Shown here one piece after another: positions 51,174-59,868 of a stretch of DNA of 64,000 bases. The stretch is from positions 1-64,000 of the forward strand of contig NZ_LECW02000012.1 of the NCBI RefSeq assembly GCF_001042475.2, read 5' to 3'. A model generated the notes under the pieces. It had not been told where the DNA came from, made no database searches, and was given only the letters and a program-made list of their open reading frames with translations. Source of the stretch: Bacillus glycinifermentans. Its GTDB lineage: Bacteria; Bacillota; Bacilli; Bacillales; Bacillaceae. The first letter of the stretch is position 1, and each line of letters starts with the position of its first letter. A program made the translations under genes and the position numbers.

Positions 51174-51995
51174 ATGCTGTTAACAAAACCTTCGACACAG
51201 AAGATACAAGGGGTCGATATCTATTACGAACATTATGATAATCCCGGAAAAACAACGCTGATTTTAATACACGGATTTCTTTCGTCTTCGTTTTGCTACA
51301 GAAAAATCATTCCTTTATTAAAGGATGAATTTAACATCATCGCCATTGACCTGCCTCCGTTCGGTCAATCGGAAAAATCGCAGACTTTTATTTATACCTA
51401 CAGGAATATGGCCAAGGTGGTCATCGATTTGATTGAACAGCTCACGATTAGCGAGGCCATCCTGGTCGGCCATTCGATGGGCGGGCAAATTTCGCTTTAT
51501 GCCGTAAAAGAAAGGCCAGAATTGTTTAAAAAGGTCGTGCTGCTGTGCAGTTCCGGGTATTTGAAGCGGTCGCCCCGTTCGCTTGTTTTCGGAAGCCACA
51601 TTCCGTACTTTTATTTGTACATTAAACGCTGGCTGTCCAAACAAGGCGTGCTGAAAAATTTGCGGAACGTCGTATATGACAGTAATCTGATCGATCAGGA
51701 AATGATCGACGGCTATTTGAAGCCGTTTCTCGACGACCAGATTTTCAGGGCGCTCGCCCGGCTCATCCGCCATCGCGAAGGAGATTTAACACCCGACGAT
51801 TTAAAAAAGATCGAAACCCCCTCCCTTTTAATATGGGGTGAGGAAGACCGCATCGTCCCGGTTCAGATCGGAAAAAGGCTGCATCAGGATTTGCCTGATT
51901 CCACGTTTTATTCTTTGCAGCATACCGGGCATCTCGTTCCGGAAGAAAACCCCGATTACGTGTCAGATAGGATCGCAGAGTTTGTCCTCACATAA
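51174..51995 (+). CDS. yugF: Alpha/beta hydrolase YugF
   Basis: A 273-residue alpha/beta hydrolase. Oxyanion strand LILIHGFLSSSFCYRK, nucleophile elbow VGHSMGGQIS, acid Asp in IWGEEDRIVP and catalytic His in LQHTGHLVPEENP are all present in proper order. The cap region (LVFGSHIPYFYLYIKRWLSKQG) resembles meta-cleavage product hydrolases and haloperoxidases. Substrate unknown. ATG at 51174 is preceded by a weak CGGAGTG site; the first in-frame codon at 51120 has less support. Confidence 0.9.
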   Translation: MLLTKPSTQKIQGVDIYYEHYDNPGKTTLILIHGFLSSSFCYRKIIPLLKDEFNIIAIDLPPFGQSEKSQTFIYTYRNMAKVVIDLIEQLTISEAILVGHSMGGQISLYAVKERPELFKKVVLLCSSGYLKRSPRSLVFGSHIPYFYLYIKRWLSKQGVLKNLRNVVYDSNLIDQEMIDGYLKPFLDDQIFRALARLIRHREGDLTPDDLKKIETPSLLIWGEEDRIVPVQIGKRLHQDLPDSTFYSLQHTGHLVPEENPDYVSDRIAEFVLT

Positions 51996-52002
51996 AAAAA
52001 AC

Positions 52003-52018
52003 CGCCCATCAAGGCGGC
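52003..52018 (-). terminator. Terminator at the end of the intergenic element
   Basis: On the minus strand CCGCC-ttgatg-GGCGG is followed by eight T. It ends transcripts coming from 52020-52200 and possibly from yugE. Confidence 0.75.
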
Positions 52019-52019
52019 T

Positions 52020-52155
52020 TCAGCGTGTCGACAAACCTTCGCATTCGTCGTCAGGTCTCAAGGAACGGCGGCTAACGGCCCGTACTGCCTGAACACCGCC
52101 GTCATCACGTCCTGTGAAAGTCTGATGCCAGGCCTTCCTAGACGGGTCACGCTGA
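52020..52155 (-). ncRNA. Structured non-coding element between yugF and yugE
   Basis: No plausible gene covers this stretch, yet it is G+C-rich and strongly foldable. Its ends form a 9-bp inverted repeat (TTCAGCGTG at 52019-52027 with CACGCTGAA at 52148-52156), and CGGCGG (52065-52070) pairs with CCGCCG (52096-52101) inside. On the minus strand it runs straight into a terminator with eight T. It could be a small RNA or a dispersed repeat; family not recognised. Confidence 0.4.
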
Positions 52156-52164
52156 ATGGATGAC

Positions 52165-52198
52165 AAAATCCTAAAACTTTAAATCGTTTTAGGATTTT
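52165..52198. terminator. Symmetrical terminator hairpin
   Basis: AAAATCCTAAAAC pairs perfectly with GTTTTAGGATTTT around TTTAAATC, so it works in both directions. It lies upstream of the structured element on the minus strand. Confidence 0.8.
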
Positions 52199-52212
52199 GT
52201 CAACAATCTGAG

Positions 52213-52238
52213 GCCGCCGGAACACCGGCGGCTTTTCG
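52213..52238 (+). terminator. G+C-rich hairpin followed by TTTT
   Basis: GCCGCCGG pairs with CCGGCGGC around AACA, and CTTTTCGTTTT follows on the plus strand. Confidence 0.6.
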
Positions 52239-52286
52239 TTTTCCGGCACACAAGGCTTGGCCTTAACCGGGTGCTTTCATATGATA

Positions 52287-52541
52287 TCAGCAGGTGCTGC
52301 TGTCTTTAATGACGAGCAGCCGCTCCGCCAGCTTTTTGCAATCCTCCAAAGGCAGCTCTTTGTCAAACGATACGTCAAAAATGGTTTGAATCGCTTTTCC
52401 AAGCCGCTCGGGATCATCTTCTGTATAGACGGCCTGGACGATTTCCGCCGCTTCCGTTTCGTAGAAATCCCCTCCGGCCTGAAAAGGGTCCCATTTTTTT
52501 ATCATTTGGATGATTTGCGCTGCTGCTTGACTTTCTTCCAT
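52287..52541 (-). CDS. yugE: DUF1871 family protein YugE
   Basis: An 84-residue helical protein (MEESQAAAQIIQMIKKWDPFQ, EAAEIVQAVYTEDDPERLGKAIQTIFDVSFD, LEDCKKLAERLLVIKD). It matches the small DUF1871 family. Function unknown. Start at ATG 52539-52541 after GCGGTGAT; the frame's GTG three codons earlier has no ribosome-binding site. Divergent from patB, as in B. subtilis. Confidence 0.88.
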   Translation of the reverse strand: MEESQAAAQIIQMIKKWDPFQAGGDFYETEAAEIVQAVYTEDDPERLGKAIQTIFDVSFDKELPLEDCKKLAERLLVIKDSSTC

Positions 52542-52709
52542 GTTTATCACCGCTTAACGTGTAATTATACACGGCTATTGTACCACAAGGATCGAGGTGT
52601 CCGGGAAGAAAAGCTCGTTTTTTCCCTTTTCATTTTTCTTGCTTAACCATTGCAATCTCTTTTCATGATCGTTAATGTATTACATATGAAAGAGACATGA
52701 GGTGAGATC

Positions 52710-53873
52710 ATGGATTTTAATACAGAACAAAACAGACTGGGAACCCAGTCCGTCAAATGGGATTTGACCGAGGAGCTGTTCGGCGTGAAAGACGCGCTGC
52801 CAATGTGGGTGGCGGATATGGATTTTCGCGCGCCTCAAGAAGTCATTGATGCGCTGCAACAGCGCATCGAGCACGGTGTATTTGGATACACGTCTCCAAA
52901 TGCAGCCACGAAGGAAGCTGTCGCAGGGTGGCTCAGCCGAAGACACGGCTGGGAAATCGATCCGTCAGCAATCACCTTCAGCCCGGGCATTGTAACCGCT
53001 CTCGGCATCGCCGTCCAAGCGTATACAGAACCGGGTGACAGCGTGATCGTGCAGCCGCCCGTCTATCCTCCGTTTTTTGACATGGTGAAAAGAAACGGCC
53101 GCAACGTTTTACATAATCCATTAATAGAAAAAAACGGACGTTATGAAATGGACTTCGATGATCTTGAAAGGAAGCTTCAAGAGCCGAATGTAAAGCTTTT
53201 GATCCTTTGCAATCCGCATAATCCTTCAGGACGTTCCTGGACGAAGGATGAACTGGCAAAATTGGGCGAGCTTTGCCTTTCCCACCAGGTGACCGTCGTT
53301 TCGGACGAGATCCATTCCGACCTGATGCTGCACGGATTGAAGCATACACCGTTCGCTTCCATTTCCCGGGAATTGGCCGCACTTTCCATCACATGCATCG
53401 CTCCGAGCAAGACGTTCAATTTGGCGGGCCTTCAGGCGTCAGCCATCATCATACCGGATCTGACGAAAAGAAATGCATTCCTAAAGACGATGCAGCGCGT
53501 CGGGCTGTCGTCTTTAAACGCGTTTGCCGTCACCGGGATGGAAGCCGCTTATTCAAAAGGAGAACCATGGCTCGACAGCTTGATTTCCTATATCGAAAAC
53601 AATATGGAAGAAGTCCGCGCCTTTTTGGCCCGTGAGCTGCCGGAGGTCAAGATGATGATTCCTGATGCTTCATATTTGATATGGCTCGACTGCCGGGCGC
53701 TCGGCCTCTCAGATCAGGAATTAAAGGACAGGCTGCTCCATAAAGGAAAGCTCATCCTTGAGCCGGGACCGAAGTACGGCCCTGGCGGAGAAGGTTTTGT
53801 GAGAATGAACGTCGGGTGTTCGCTGCAGGTCGTAAAAGAGGGACTGAAACGGCTGAAAACGGCCTTATCATAA
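52710..53873 (+). CDS. patB: PatB cystathionine beta-lyase (C-S lyase)
   Basis: PatB is a PLP-dependent beta-lyase that splits cystathionine and related thioethers, giving homocysteine or thiols in methionine supply. The 387-residue protein has the MalY/PatB landmarks: LPMWVADMDFRAPQEVIDAL, TFSPGIVTALGIAVQAYTEPGDSVIVQPPVYPPF, LCNPHNPSGRSWTKDEL, VVSDEIHSDL, and the PLP Lys in CIAPSKTFNLAGLQAS. The ATG at 52710 follows GAGGTGAG. It ends at its own terminator. Confidence 0.95.
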   Translation: MDFNTEQNRLGTQSVKWDLTEELFGVKDALPMWVADMDFRAPQEVIDALQQRIEHGVFGYTSPNAATKEAVAGWLSRRHGWEIDPSAITFSPGIVTALGIAVQAYTEPGDSVIVQPPVYPPFFDMVKRNGRNVLHNPLIEKNGRYEMDFDDLERKLQEPNVKLLILCNPHNPSGRSWTKDELAKLGELCLSHQVTVVSDEIHSDLMLHGLKHTPFASISRELAALSITCIAPSKTFNLAGLQASAIIIPDLTKRNAFLKTMQRVGLSSLNAFAVTGMEAAYSKGEPWLDSLISYIENNMEEVRAFLARELPEVKMMIPDASYLIWLDCRALGLSDQELKDRLLHKGKLILEPGPKYGPGGEGFVRMNVGCSLQVVKEGLKRLKTALS

Positions 53874-53904
53874 GCACTCCGGCCGCAGGCCGGGTGCTCT
53901 TTTT
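53873..53904 (+). terminator. Terminator of patB
   Basis: AGCACTCCGGCC pairs with GGCCGGGTGCT around GCA and CTTTTT follows. It overlaps the end of the small convergent gene. Confidence 0.85.
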
Positions 53905-54097
53905 ACCGCTTATGCCATTCTTGATGCAGTTTTTTTTCAAGCTGTTCGGCTTTTTTCGCTTCTTGCCGGGAATGCTTGACGATCAGCCTAAATACGAATG
54001 CGGCGATGATAAAGAAAACAGCCAGCGTGATAAAAGAAGGAATGTATTCTCTTTTATCCTCAGGGAAATACAGCATGAACTGAATGAGCAGCGGCAA
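53903..54097 (-). CDS. Small single-helix membrane protein
   Basis: A 64-residue protein starting with TTG at 54095-54097, 4-6 bases after GGGAGGAAGG, a strong site. It has one membrane helix (ITLAVFFIIAAFVFRLIV) and then a basic, charged helical tail (KHSRQEAKKAEQLEKKLHQEWHKR). I do not recognise the family. It occupies the place where B. subtilis has kinB, between patB and kapB, and is divergent from kapB. Confidence 0.65.
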   Translation of the reverse strand: MPLLIQFMLYFPEDKREYIPSFITLAVFFIIAAFVFRLIVKHSRQEAKKAEQLEKKLHQEWHKR

Positions 54098-54158
54098 TGT
54101 TCCTTCCTCCCCGATTATGTTTTTTATAACACCATCATACCATCAGGAGGGGTTTTTA

Positions 54159-54545
54159 GTGAATCAGTTTCAAATCGGAGATAAAGTGAAAGGCTTTTAT
54201 AAAACAGGCGTATATATTGGAGAAATTACGGATATTAAACCGATGCACTATCTCGTCAAAATCCTCGCCGTCCTGACCCATCCGAAGCAGGGCGACCTTC
54301 ACCACCCAAAGGATGCGGATGTGCCCTTTTTTCATGAGCGGAAGACGCTTGCTTACCGCGAACAAACAAACATTCCGCACCATATGGTGAAGCCGTTCGA
54401 CGGTCCGGTGCCGGATTATGAGGAATCGCTTCGCGACGCTTTAGATCGTTTTAAAAGAGAACTATTACAAGACGCTTCCGATTATGCGGCAAAATCGCTG
54501 GAATGCGCCGCTGGACTCGAAAAAGAATATTTTCCAAACAAATAA
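54159..54545 (+). CDS. kapB: Kinase-associated protein KapB
   Basis: KapB is a 128-residue protein known in B. subtilis as needed for activity of the sporulation kinase KinB. Motifs are VNQFQIGDKVKGFYKTGVYIGEI, HYLVKILAVLTHPKQGDLHHPK, FFHERKTLAYREQTNIP and the helical C-terminus with ASDYAAKSLECAAGLEKEYF. The GTG at 54159 has AGGAGGGG at the right distance; the longer frame from 54084 is unlikely. In B. subtilis it is cotranscribed with kinB, which is missing here, so the protein must have another partner or a kinB elsewhere. Confidence 0.92.
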   Translation: MNQFQIGDKVKGFYKTGVYIGEITDIKPMHYLVKILAVLTHPKQGDLHHPKDADVPFFHERKTLAYREQTNIPHHMVKPFDGPVPDYEESLRDALDRFKRELLQDASDYAAKSLECAAGLEKEYFPNK

Positions 54546-54575
54546 CCCAATCTTCAGTATAAGATTGGGCTTTTT
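54546..54575. terminator. Bidirectional terminator between kapB and kapD
   Basis: CCCAATCTT pairs with AAGATTGGG, followed by CTTTTT on the plus strand. Confidence 0.85.
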
Positions 54576-55200
54576 ATGTGGCATGCGGAAATACTTTCGA
54601 AAGTTCGATCCTGTCTCCGATCGTCGTCGGTTTAGGATTCTCCAAATACTGTTTATCCCGTTCCACCAGCTGAAACAGCTTATATGTTGTCATGGCATCG
54701 TCAAGCGCTTTATGCTGTTTTCCCGTCCCTGAGTCGCCGTATTCCTCCGCAGCTTTCCACAAATTCGTCAGCGTTTTGTCGCCGAAAAACTCCTTGTACT
54801 CCATTGACAAATCTCTCATTTCCCCTTTAAATGGAAACGGAATGTGGTTGAACATACAATTTTGCTTCAACACTTTCATATCCATGTTTCCCCACGTAAT
54901 AATGACGCTGTTTTGATCAGAATCAAGCTCCCTCAGCTTCTCAATCAAGGAATGAAACGCGATGCCTTGATCGACTTTTTCCTGTGTGATGTTTAAAAAC
55001 GATTTGCACCGTCTCGTTAATTTTGGAAATTTCTTTGGTTTCACATAGCTGGAAAACGTCTCTGTCACTTCACCATTCGCAACTTTGACAATCCCCGCTT
55101 CAATGATTTCCGGAAAAAAATTTTGCGGATGATATTTCCCCTCAGGCATTGTAAATTCAAAATCGATAATCAGCAATGAATCTGTTTTCACTTTTTCCAC
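54574..55200 (-). CDS. kapD: KapD, exonuclease-like inhibitor of the KinA pathway
   Basis: A 208-residue DEDD-type 3'-5' exonuclease-fold protein. ExoI is in LIIDFEFTMPEGKYHPQNFFPEIIEAG (Asp and Glu), ExoII in VIITWGNMDMKVLKQ (Asp) and ExoIII in KQHKALDDAMTTYKLF (His, Asp). In B. subtilis KapD lowers sporulation through the KinA phosphorelay. Start listed is GTG at 55198-55200; a GTG three codons later is better spaced from the AGGTGG site. It converges with kapB. Confidence 0.93.
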   Translation of the reverse strand: MEKVKTDSLLIIDFEFTMPEGKYHPQNFFPEIIEAGIVKVANGEVTETFSSYVKPKKFPKLTRRCKSFLNITQEKVDQGIAFHSLIEKLRELDSDQNSVIITWGNMDMKVLKQNCMFNHIPFPFKGEMRDLSMEYKEFFGDKTLTNLWKAAEEYGDSGTGKQHKALDDAMTTYKLFQLVERDKQYLENPKPTTIGDRIELSKVFPHAT

Positions 55201-55448
55201 CTGCCTTTCTTATCGCAATATAAAGACTTTCACTTGGTTTGCACCGTCCCCGTCCCAATGCTTTCAGCCTGTTTTTGATTTCAAAAGACACGTTAACTTT
55301 TCTTTTATTATATCATTATATTTCTATCTTTAAGTGATTATTTTCTGAAAAGGTAGAAAATTCGTTCAAACATCTCTCTTTCATCGAACCCGGGAACGTC
55401 ATTTCCGATATTCCGTTATAATGAAAAGGAATCCAACTTTTTAAGAAG

Positions 55449-56666
55449 GTGATTCCCATCTCTGTTTATAAGAAAAACCTTTTGATTATGTGGTTTGCGA
55501 ACTTTTTTGTCGCGGCAAGCTCCACGATGGTTCTTCCGTTTCTCTCTCTGTACATCAAAACGCTCGGTGCGCATCCGGACGGATTTACCGAAAAATGGAG
55601 CGGATATGTTTTTGGCGTCACATTTTTAATGGCTTTTTTGGTTTCCCCTTTTTGGGGGAGGTTCGGCGATAAACACGGCTATAAAAAGATCCTGCTGATC
55701 ACGGGCTTCGGAATCGGAACGAGCATTCTCCTCATGTCCCTTGTCTCGTCTGTCTATGAGCTGTTTTTTTTGAGAATGGCGATGGGACTTGTCACGGGCT
55801 TCATTCCTACGTCTCTCGCGATGATTTCTGCTCAGACGCCGAAAAAAGCAGCGGGCAAAGTGCTTGGCACCTTGCAGATGGGCACGGTTTCCGGCAGTTT
55901 ATTCGGCCCTTTGCTCGGCGGGCTTCTTGCCGATCATGTCGGTTTTACATATACCTTTTATATCACGGCATTCGTCATTTACACAGCCGTCATTCTCGTA
56001 CTGACCGGGGTGAGGGAGCGTCCTCTGAAAGCAACCCGGGACTCTTCCGCTTCCTATTCGAGAAAACAGGTATTAAAAACGATTTTGGGACATCGGCCGC
56101 TGATCACGGTTATGCTGCTGACAGCGGTCACCCAAATCGGAACCTTCAGCATTCAGCCGCTTCTTGCCTTGTACGTCGGCGAGCTGCACGGCACCGAGCA
56201 TCTTGCATTCTTTTCCGGATTGGCGTTTTCCGCCACAGGACTTGGGAGCCTGCTGTCCGCGAGAAAGTGGGGCTCTTTAGGCGACCGGTATGGATATGGA
56301 AAGATCCTGATCATCCTCTCGCTTTCAGCGGCGGTTTTCTTTATTCCCCAAGGCCTGACATCGTCATATGCGATGTTCGTCATCTTCCGCTTTCTGTTCG
56401 GTATCGCCTTGGGCGGAATGATTCCGTGCATCACGGCGGCAATCCGCACACAGGCTCCGGGCGCCATTCAGGGGGAAGTGCTTGGCTATAATGTCAGTTT
56501 CAGATTTTTGGGCAATGTCATCGGCCCGGTGCTCGGCGGAATGATTTCAAGCCATTTCGGCATTTCTTCCGCCTTCTACGTCACCGCTTTTCTCTTTTTG
56601 ATCGGAGCCTGCCTTTTGCTGTTCCAAAGATCTCAAGCAAAAAAATCGGAAGCAAAAGCAAGCTGA
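55449..56666 (+). CDS. yuxJ: MFS drug-efflux-type transporter YuxJ
   Basis: A 405-residue major facilitator protein with about 12 helices. It has the motif A region GRFGDKHGYKKILLITGFG and its second copy WGSLGDRYGYGKILIILSLSA, and the antiporter-like GTVSGSLFGPLLGGLLADHVG. It resembles multidrug exporters of the 12-helix group; substrate unknown. The first codon listed (GTG at 55449) lies inside the AAGAAGGTGAT ribosome-binding site. That site points instead at ATC at 55458-55460. The next usual start codons (55479, 55485) would remove part of the first helix. Confidence 0.88.
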   Translation: MIPISVYKKNLLIMWFANFFVAASSTMVLPFLSLYIKTLGAHPDGFTEKWSGYVFGVTFLMAFLVSPFWGRFGDKHGYKKILLITGFGIGTSILLMSLVSSVYELFFLRMAMGLVTGFIPTSLAMISAQTPKKAAGKVLGTLQMGTVSGSLFGPLLGGLLADHVGFTYTFYITAFVIYTAVILVLTGVRERPLKATRDSSASYSRKQVLKTILGHRPLITVMLLTAVTQIGTFSIQPLLALYVGELHGTEHLAFFSGLAFSATGLGSLLSARKWGSLGDRYGYGKILIILSLSAAVFFIPQGLTSSYAMFVIFRFLFGIALGGMIPCITAAIRTQAPGAIQGEVLGYNVSFRFLGNVIGPVLGGMISSHFGISSAFYVTAFLFLIGACLLLFQRSQAKKSEAKAS

Positions 56667-56755
56667 CGAGTATAAAAATGAGAAATCTACTAAAATATCC
56701 TTCTCCCCGTTCAAAAAGAATGGTACGATATGGCTAGAAATTTGCGGAAAAGAGA

Positions 56756-58639
56756 GTGACTAAGTTGCGTTCAATCATTGGATGGTTTTTACTTATTTTA
56801 TTAATTCCTATTTTTGTATATACGTTAATCGCCTCCGGACAGGAAGCCCAGGTCATGAAACCGTTGGATGAGGTGCTGGATGAGAAAATCGATTCAAAAT
56901 TAAAAGACAGCGGCCTTGTACAAAACAGCTACATGTACGACAGCGACGGCGCTTTGATTTCTGAAATCGTCTCAGATCACCAGAATCGGGTGTTCGTCCC
57001 ATATAAAAACATTCCCGAAAACGTCAAACAGCTGTTTCTGACGTCAGAGGACCGCCATTTCTTTCAGCATAAAGGCTTCGATTTCATGGGCATGGTCCGG
57101 GCAGCCGCGGCCAATTTCAAAAAAGGCGGCATCGATCAGGGAGCAAGCACCATTACACAGCAGCTTACGCGAAACTTGTATTTGAGCCATGAGCGCTCCT
57201 TCGACCGCAAGCTGACTGAGCTCCTGTATTCGTATCAGCTTGAAAAAAAGCTATCAAAAGAAGAAATTTTTGAGAAATATTTAAATACGATTTACTTTAA
57301 TAATGGTGTATACGGGATCGGATCTGCGGCTTCTTTTTATTTCAGCAAACCGCTGAAATCCCTGTCGCTTGCTGAAATGGCCTTTATTTGCGCGATCCCT
57401 AATAACCCTACATTATATGATCCTTTAAAACATTTTGACTACACGAAAACCCGTCAGGAACGGCTTCTGAAAGAGCTGAAAAACGCGGGGGTCATTTCTA
57501 AGAAGGAATATAAAAAAGCCGTAAAGCAAAAAATCAAGCTTGACATTAAAGAAAAGAAAGATGCTTATCCCGACTATACGACTTATGTCAATGACGAATT
57601 CACCAAGCTCGTTTCCTCTTCCGAAGGGTTTGACGAACGGCTGAAAAAGGCTAAAACAAAAGAAGAGAAGAAAAAAATTGAGAAGGAGCTGTCCAACCGG
57701 ATCACCGTCCTTTTGACAAAAGGGGTCAAAATCTATACGGCGCTCGACCCCGCGATGCAGAACCGGGTCGTTCAGCAGGTCAACAGCAAGCTTCCGTATG
57801 AGGGCGTCCAGGGCGGTGCGGTTGTCATCAACCACCAAACGCATCAAGTTGTCGCCATGTCAGGCGGGAAAGATTACAAGAAATACGATTACAACCTGGC
57901 TTACCAGGCCTACAGGCAGCCCGGTTCATCGATTAAGCCCCTCCTCGATTACGGCCCTTATATCGAGGAAACAGGTGCGACTGCGGAGAGCATGATCGAT
58001 GCCAGCAGATTTTGCAGCAGGGATTACTGCCCGAACAACTATAACGAAAAAACGTACGGGACCGTTTCGCTCAAAACGGCTTTTAAATACTCCTATAATA
58101 CGCCGGCCGTCCGCATGTTAAACCAGATCGGCGTGCAGAAAGGGTTCAGCTATTTAAAACCGTTCGGATTCAAAAAAATCGTTAAGGAGGACTACCTGCT
58201 CCCTTCTGCCCTTGGCGGATTCACTTTCGGCTTTTCACCGCTTGAAATGGCGGACGCCTATACGACCTTCGCGAATAACGGCAGCTACACGGCGAACCAT
58301 GCGATTACAAAAGTGACGGATCTGAAAGGGAAAACGCTTTTCAAATGGAAGGACAAACCGAAACAGGTCTTCAGCATCAGGACGAACAATCAAATGCGCA
58401 CGCTTTTGTCGGCAGTCGTTAAAGAAGGAACCGGGAAAAAAGCGAATTTCGGCGGCGGATACCGGGGAGGAAAAACAGGAACGTCAAACGACTTCAGAGA
58501 CCTGTGGTTTGTCGGATTGACAGATGTGTATACGATGAGCGTATGGGTCGGAAAAGAAGCGAAAGGCAATGTGGAATTCCTCCATAACACCGCGCCTCAA
58601 CTTTTGATTTGGAAAGGAACGCTGCAAAACGCATATTAA
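56756..58639 (+). CDS. pbpD: Penicillin-binding protein 4 (PbpD, class A)
   Basis: A 627-residue bifunctional peptidoglycan synthase. One membrane anchor (IIGWFLLILLIPIFVYTLIAS) is followed by the glycosyltransferase domain (FLTSEDRHFFQHKGFD with the catalytic Glu, QGASTITQQLTRNLYLS, YLNTIYFNNGVYGIGSAA) and the transpeptidase domain with all three motifs: SXXK in RQPGSSIKP, SXN in KYSYNTPA, and KTG in GGKTGTSND. GTG at 56756 follows AAAAGAGA; a TTG three codons on is an alternative. Gene order yuxJ-pbpD-yuxK matches B. subtilis. Confidence 0.97.
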   Translation: MTKLRSIIGWFLLILLIPIFVYTLIASGQEAQVMKPLDEVLDEKIDSKLKDSGLVQNSYMYDSDGALISEIVSDHQNRVFVPYKNIPENVKQLFLTSEDRHFFQHKGFDFMGMVRAAAANFKKGGIDQGASTITQQLTRNLYLSHERSFDRKLTELLYSYQLEKKLSKEEIFEKYLNTIYFNNGVYGIGSAASFYFSKPLKSLSLAEMAFICAIPNNPTLYDPLKHFDYTKTRQERLLKELKNAGVISKKEYKKAVKQKIKLDIKEKKDAYPDYTTYVNDEFTKLVSSSEGFDERLKKAKTKEEKKKIEKELSNRITVLLTKGVKIYTALDPAMQNRVVQQVNSKLPYEGVQGGAVVINHQTHQVVAMSGGKDYKKYDYNLAYQAYRQPGSSIKPLLDYGPYIEETGATAESMIDASRFCSRDYCPNNYNEKTYGTVSLKTAFKYSYNTPAVRMLNQIGVQKGFSYLKPFGFKKIVKEDYLLPSALGGFTFGFSPLEMADAYTTFANNGSYTANHAITKVTDLKGKTLFKWKDKPKQVFSIRTNNQMRTLLSAVVKEGTGKKANFGGGYRGGKTGTSNDFRDLWFVGLTDVYTMSVWVGKEAKGNVEFLHNTAPQLLIWKGTLQNAY

Positions 58640-58660
58640 GCATGAAACGGGGGGCTCGAG

Positions 58661-59068
58661 ATGAAAGATATGCCCGGCACAGTCGTCCTTTTCGACGGTG
58701 TATGCAATGTTTGCGACGGAGCCGTTCAATTTATCATCAAACACGATCCGAAAGGCTTGTTTTCATTCGCTCCCCTGCAATCTGACACCGGCCGGAAGCT
58801 GCTTGAGCAGCACGGGCTTTCGGCCGTACATTTTGACAGCATGATATTGATCAAAAACGGCCGCGTCTATGCGAAGTCCACGGCGGTATTGCATGTGGCA
58901 AAGAGCCTTTCCGGGCTGTGGCGGGCAGCGGCCGTTTTTCTCGTCATTCCAAAGCCGCTGCGCGACGCGATATACGACCTGCTGGCGAAAAACCGCTATA
59001 AATGGTTCGGCAAAAAAGAATCGTGCATGATCCCCGGCCCTGATATCAAAAAAAGATTTCTCGAATAA
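58661..59068 (+). CDS. yuxK: DUF393 thiol-disulfide oxidoreductase-like protein YuxK
   Basis: A 135-residue protein of the DCC (DUF393) family. The signature VLFDGVCNVCDGAVQFI includes the CxxC pair, and PLQSDTGRKLLEQHG, WRAAAVFLVIPKPLRDAIYDLLAKNRYKWFGK follow with the C-terminal conserved region. The reaction is unproven; the CxxC suggests thiol chemistry. ATG at 58661, 21 bp after the pbpD stop, so it is cotranscribed with pbpD. Confidence 0.9.
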   Translation: MKDMPGTVVLFDGVCNVCDGAVQFIIKHDPKGLFSFAPLQSDTGRKLLEQHGLSAVHFDSMILIKNGRVYAKSTAVLHVAKSLSGLWRAAAVFLVIPKPLRDAIYDLLAKNRYKWFGKKESCMIPGPDIKKRFLE

Positions 59069-59106
59069 CAAAAAACCGGAGCAGTCGTCCTGGCTCCGGT
59101 TTTTTC
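59069..59106. terminator. Bidirectional terminator between yuxK and yufK
   Basis: AAAAAACCGGAGC pairs with GCTCCGGTTTTTT around an 11-base loop. Confidence 0.9.
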
Positions 59107-59118
59107 ATGCCTCCCGGC

Positions 59119-59676
59119 TTACGCGGGCAGGCTGGCCATAATGCCGTTGTACAGCTTGATCATGAGATAAATCGTTCCGATGACAAACGTAAACCAAAAC
59201 AGCAGCTCAAACATAATAAAGCCGATCAATGAACCAAATGAAAGCGTGCTGTGAATCGCATATACGATAAAAATAAAGTAAACAAGCGTCGCCACGAGGA
59301 AAAGCGCTGCAATTCCGACAGGATATTGGACAAAAATAAAGGATAATAGCCCTGCTACGAGATAGATGACAGAACCGACCCTGATCTTCCTCAAGTTGGC
59401 GCCTTCAGGATCTTTTGCAAAAAATAAAAGGGAAAGCTCTGTCACCGTGTTGGCGATTAATTTAAGCGCGGAAAACACCATAAAAGAAATCAGTGCGAAA
59501 ACAGCAAACAAAGCCATCCTGATGCCGTTCTCAGAAAAAAACTCAAGCATCCCTTCGTAGATGCCGAAAGTTGACAAAAGCTGCATGGCATAGATAACGG
59601 CTGAAATCGCCAGTGAGGAGCTGAAAAGCAATATTGCAAAAAACGGAAAATAACCTGTTACATAAGTATTTTTCAT
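59119..59676 (-). CDS. yufK: DUF5366 membrane protein YufK
   Basis: A 185-residue integral membrane protein with five or six helices (FFAILLFSSSLAISAVIYAMQLL, ALFAVFALISFMVFSAL, GSVIYLVAGLLSFIFVQYPVGIAALFLVATLVYFIFIV, LIGFIMFELLFWFTFVIGTIYLMI). It matches YufK of B. subtilis in position next to malK (yufL). Function unknown. The ATG at 59676 is preceded by GAAAGGGTC. Confidence 0.88.
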   Translation of the reverse strand: MKNTYVTGYFPFFAILLFSSSLAISAVIYAMQLLSTFGIYEGMLEFFSENGIRMALFAVFALISFMVFSALKLIANTVTELSLLFFAKDPEGANLRKIRVGSVIYLVAGLLSFIFVQYPVGIAALFLVATLVYFIFIVYAIHSTLSFGSLIGFIMFELLFWFTFVIGTIYLMIKLYNGIMASLPA

Positions 59677-59868
59677 GAAATAGACCCTTTCTGATATGTT
59701 CCATCATTCATTATGTACGACTTTAGCACCTGTTGACAAGAATATTTTCCATATTTTTATCTAAACCGGCTGTTTCGGCGGCGGAACATGCAGGATTCTT
59801 CACAAATTCGCCATTTGCCTGTAAAGTATTAATTGTTGACTTTATCAATAGATCGCGAGGAATCGCCA

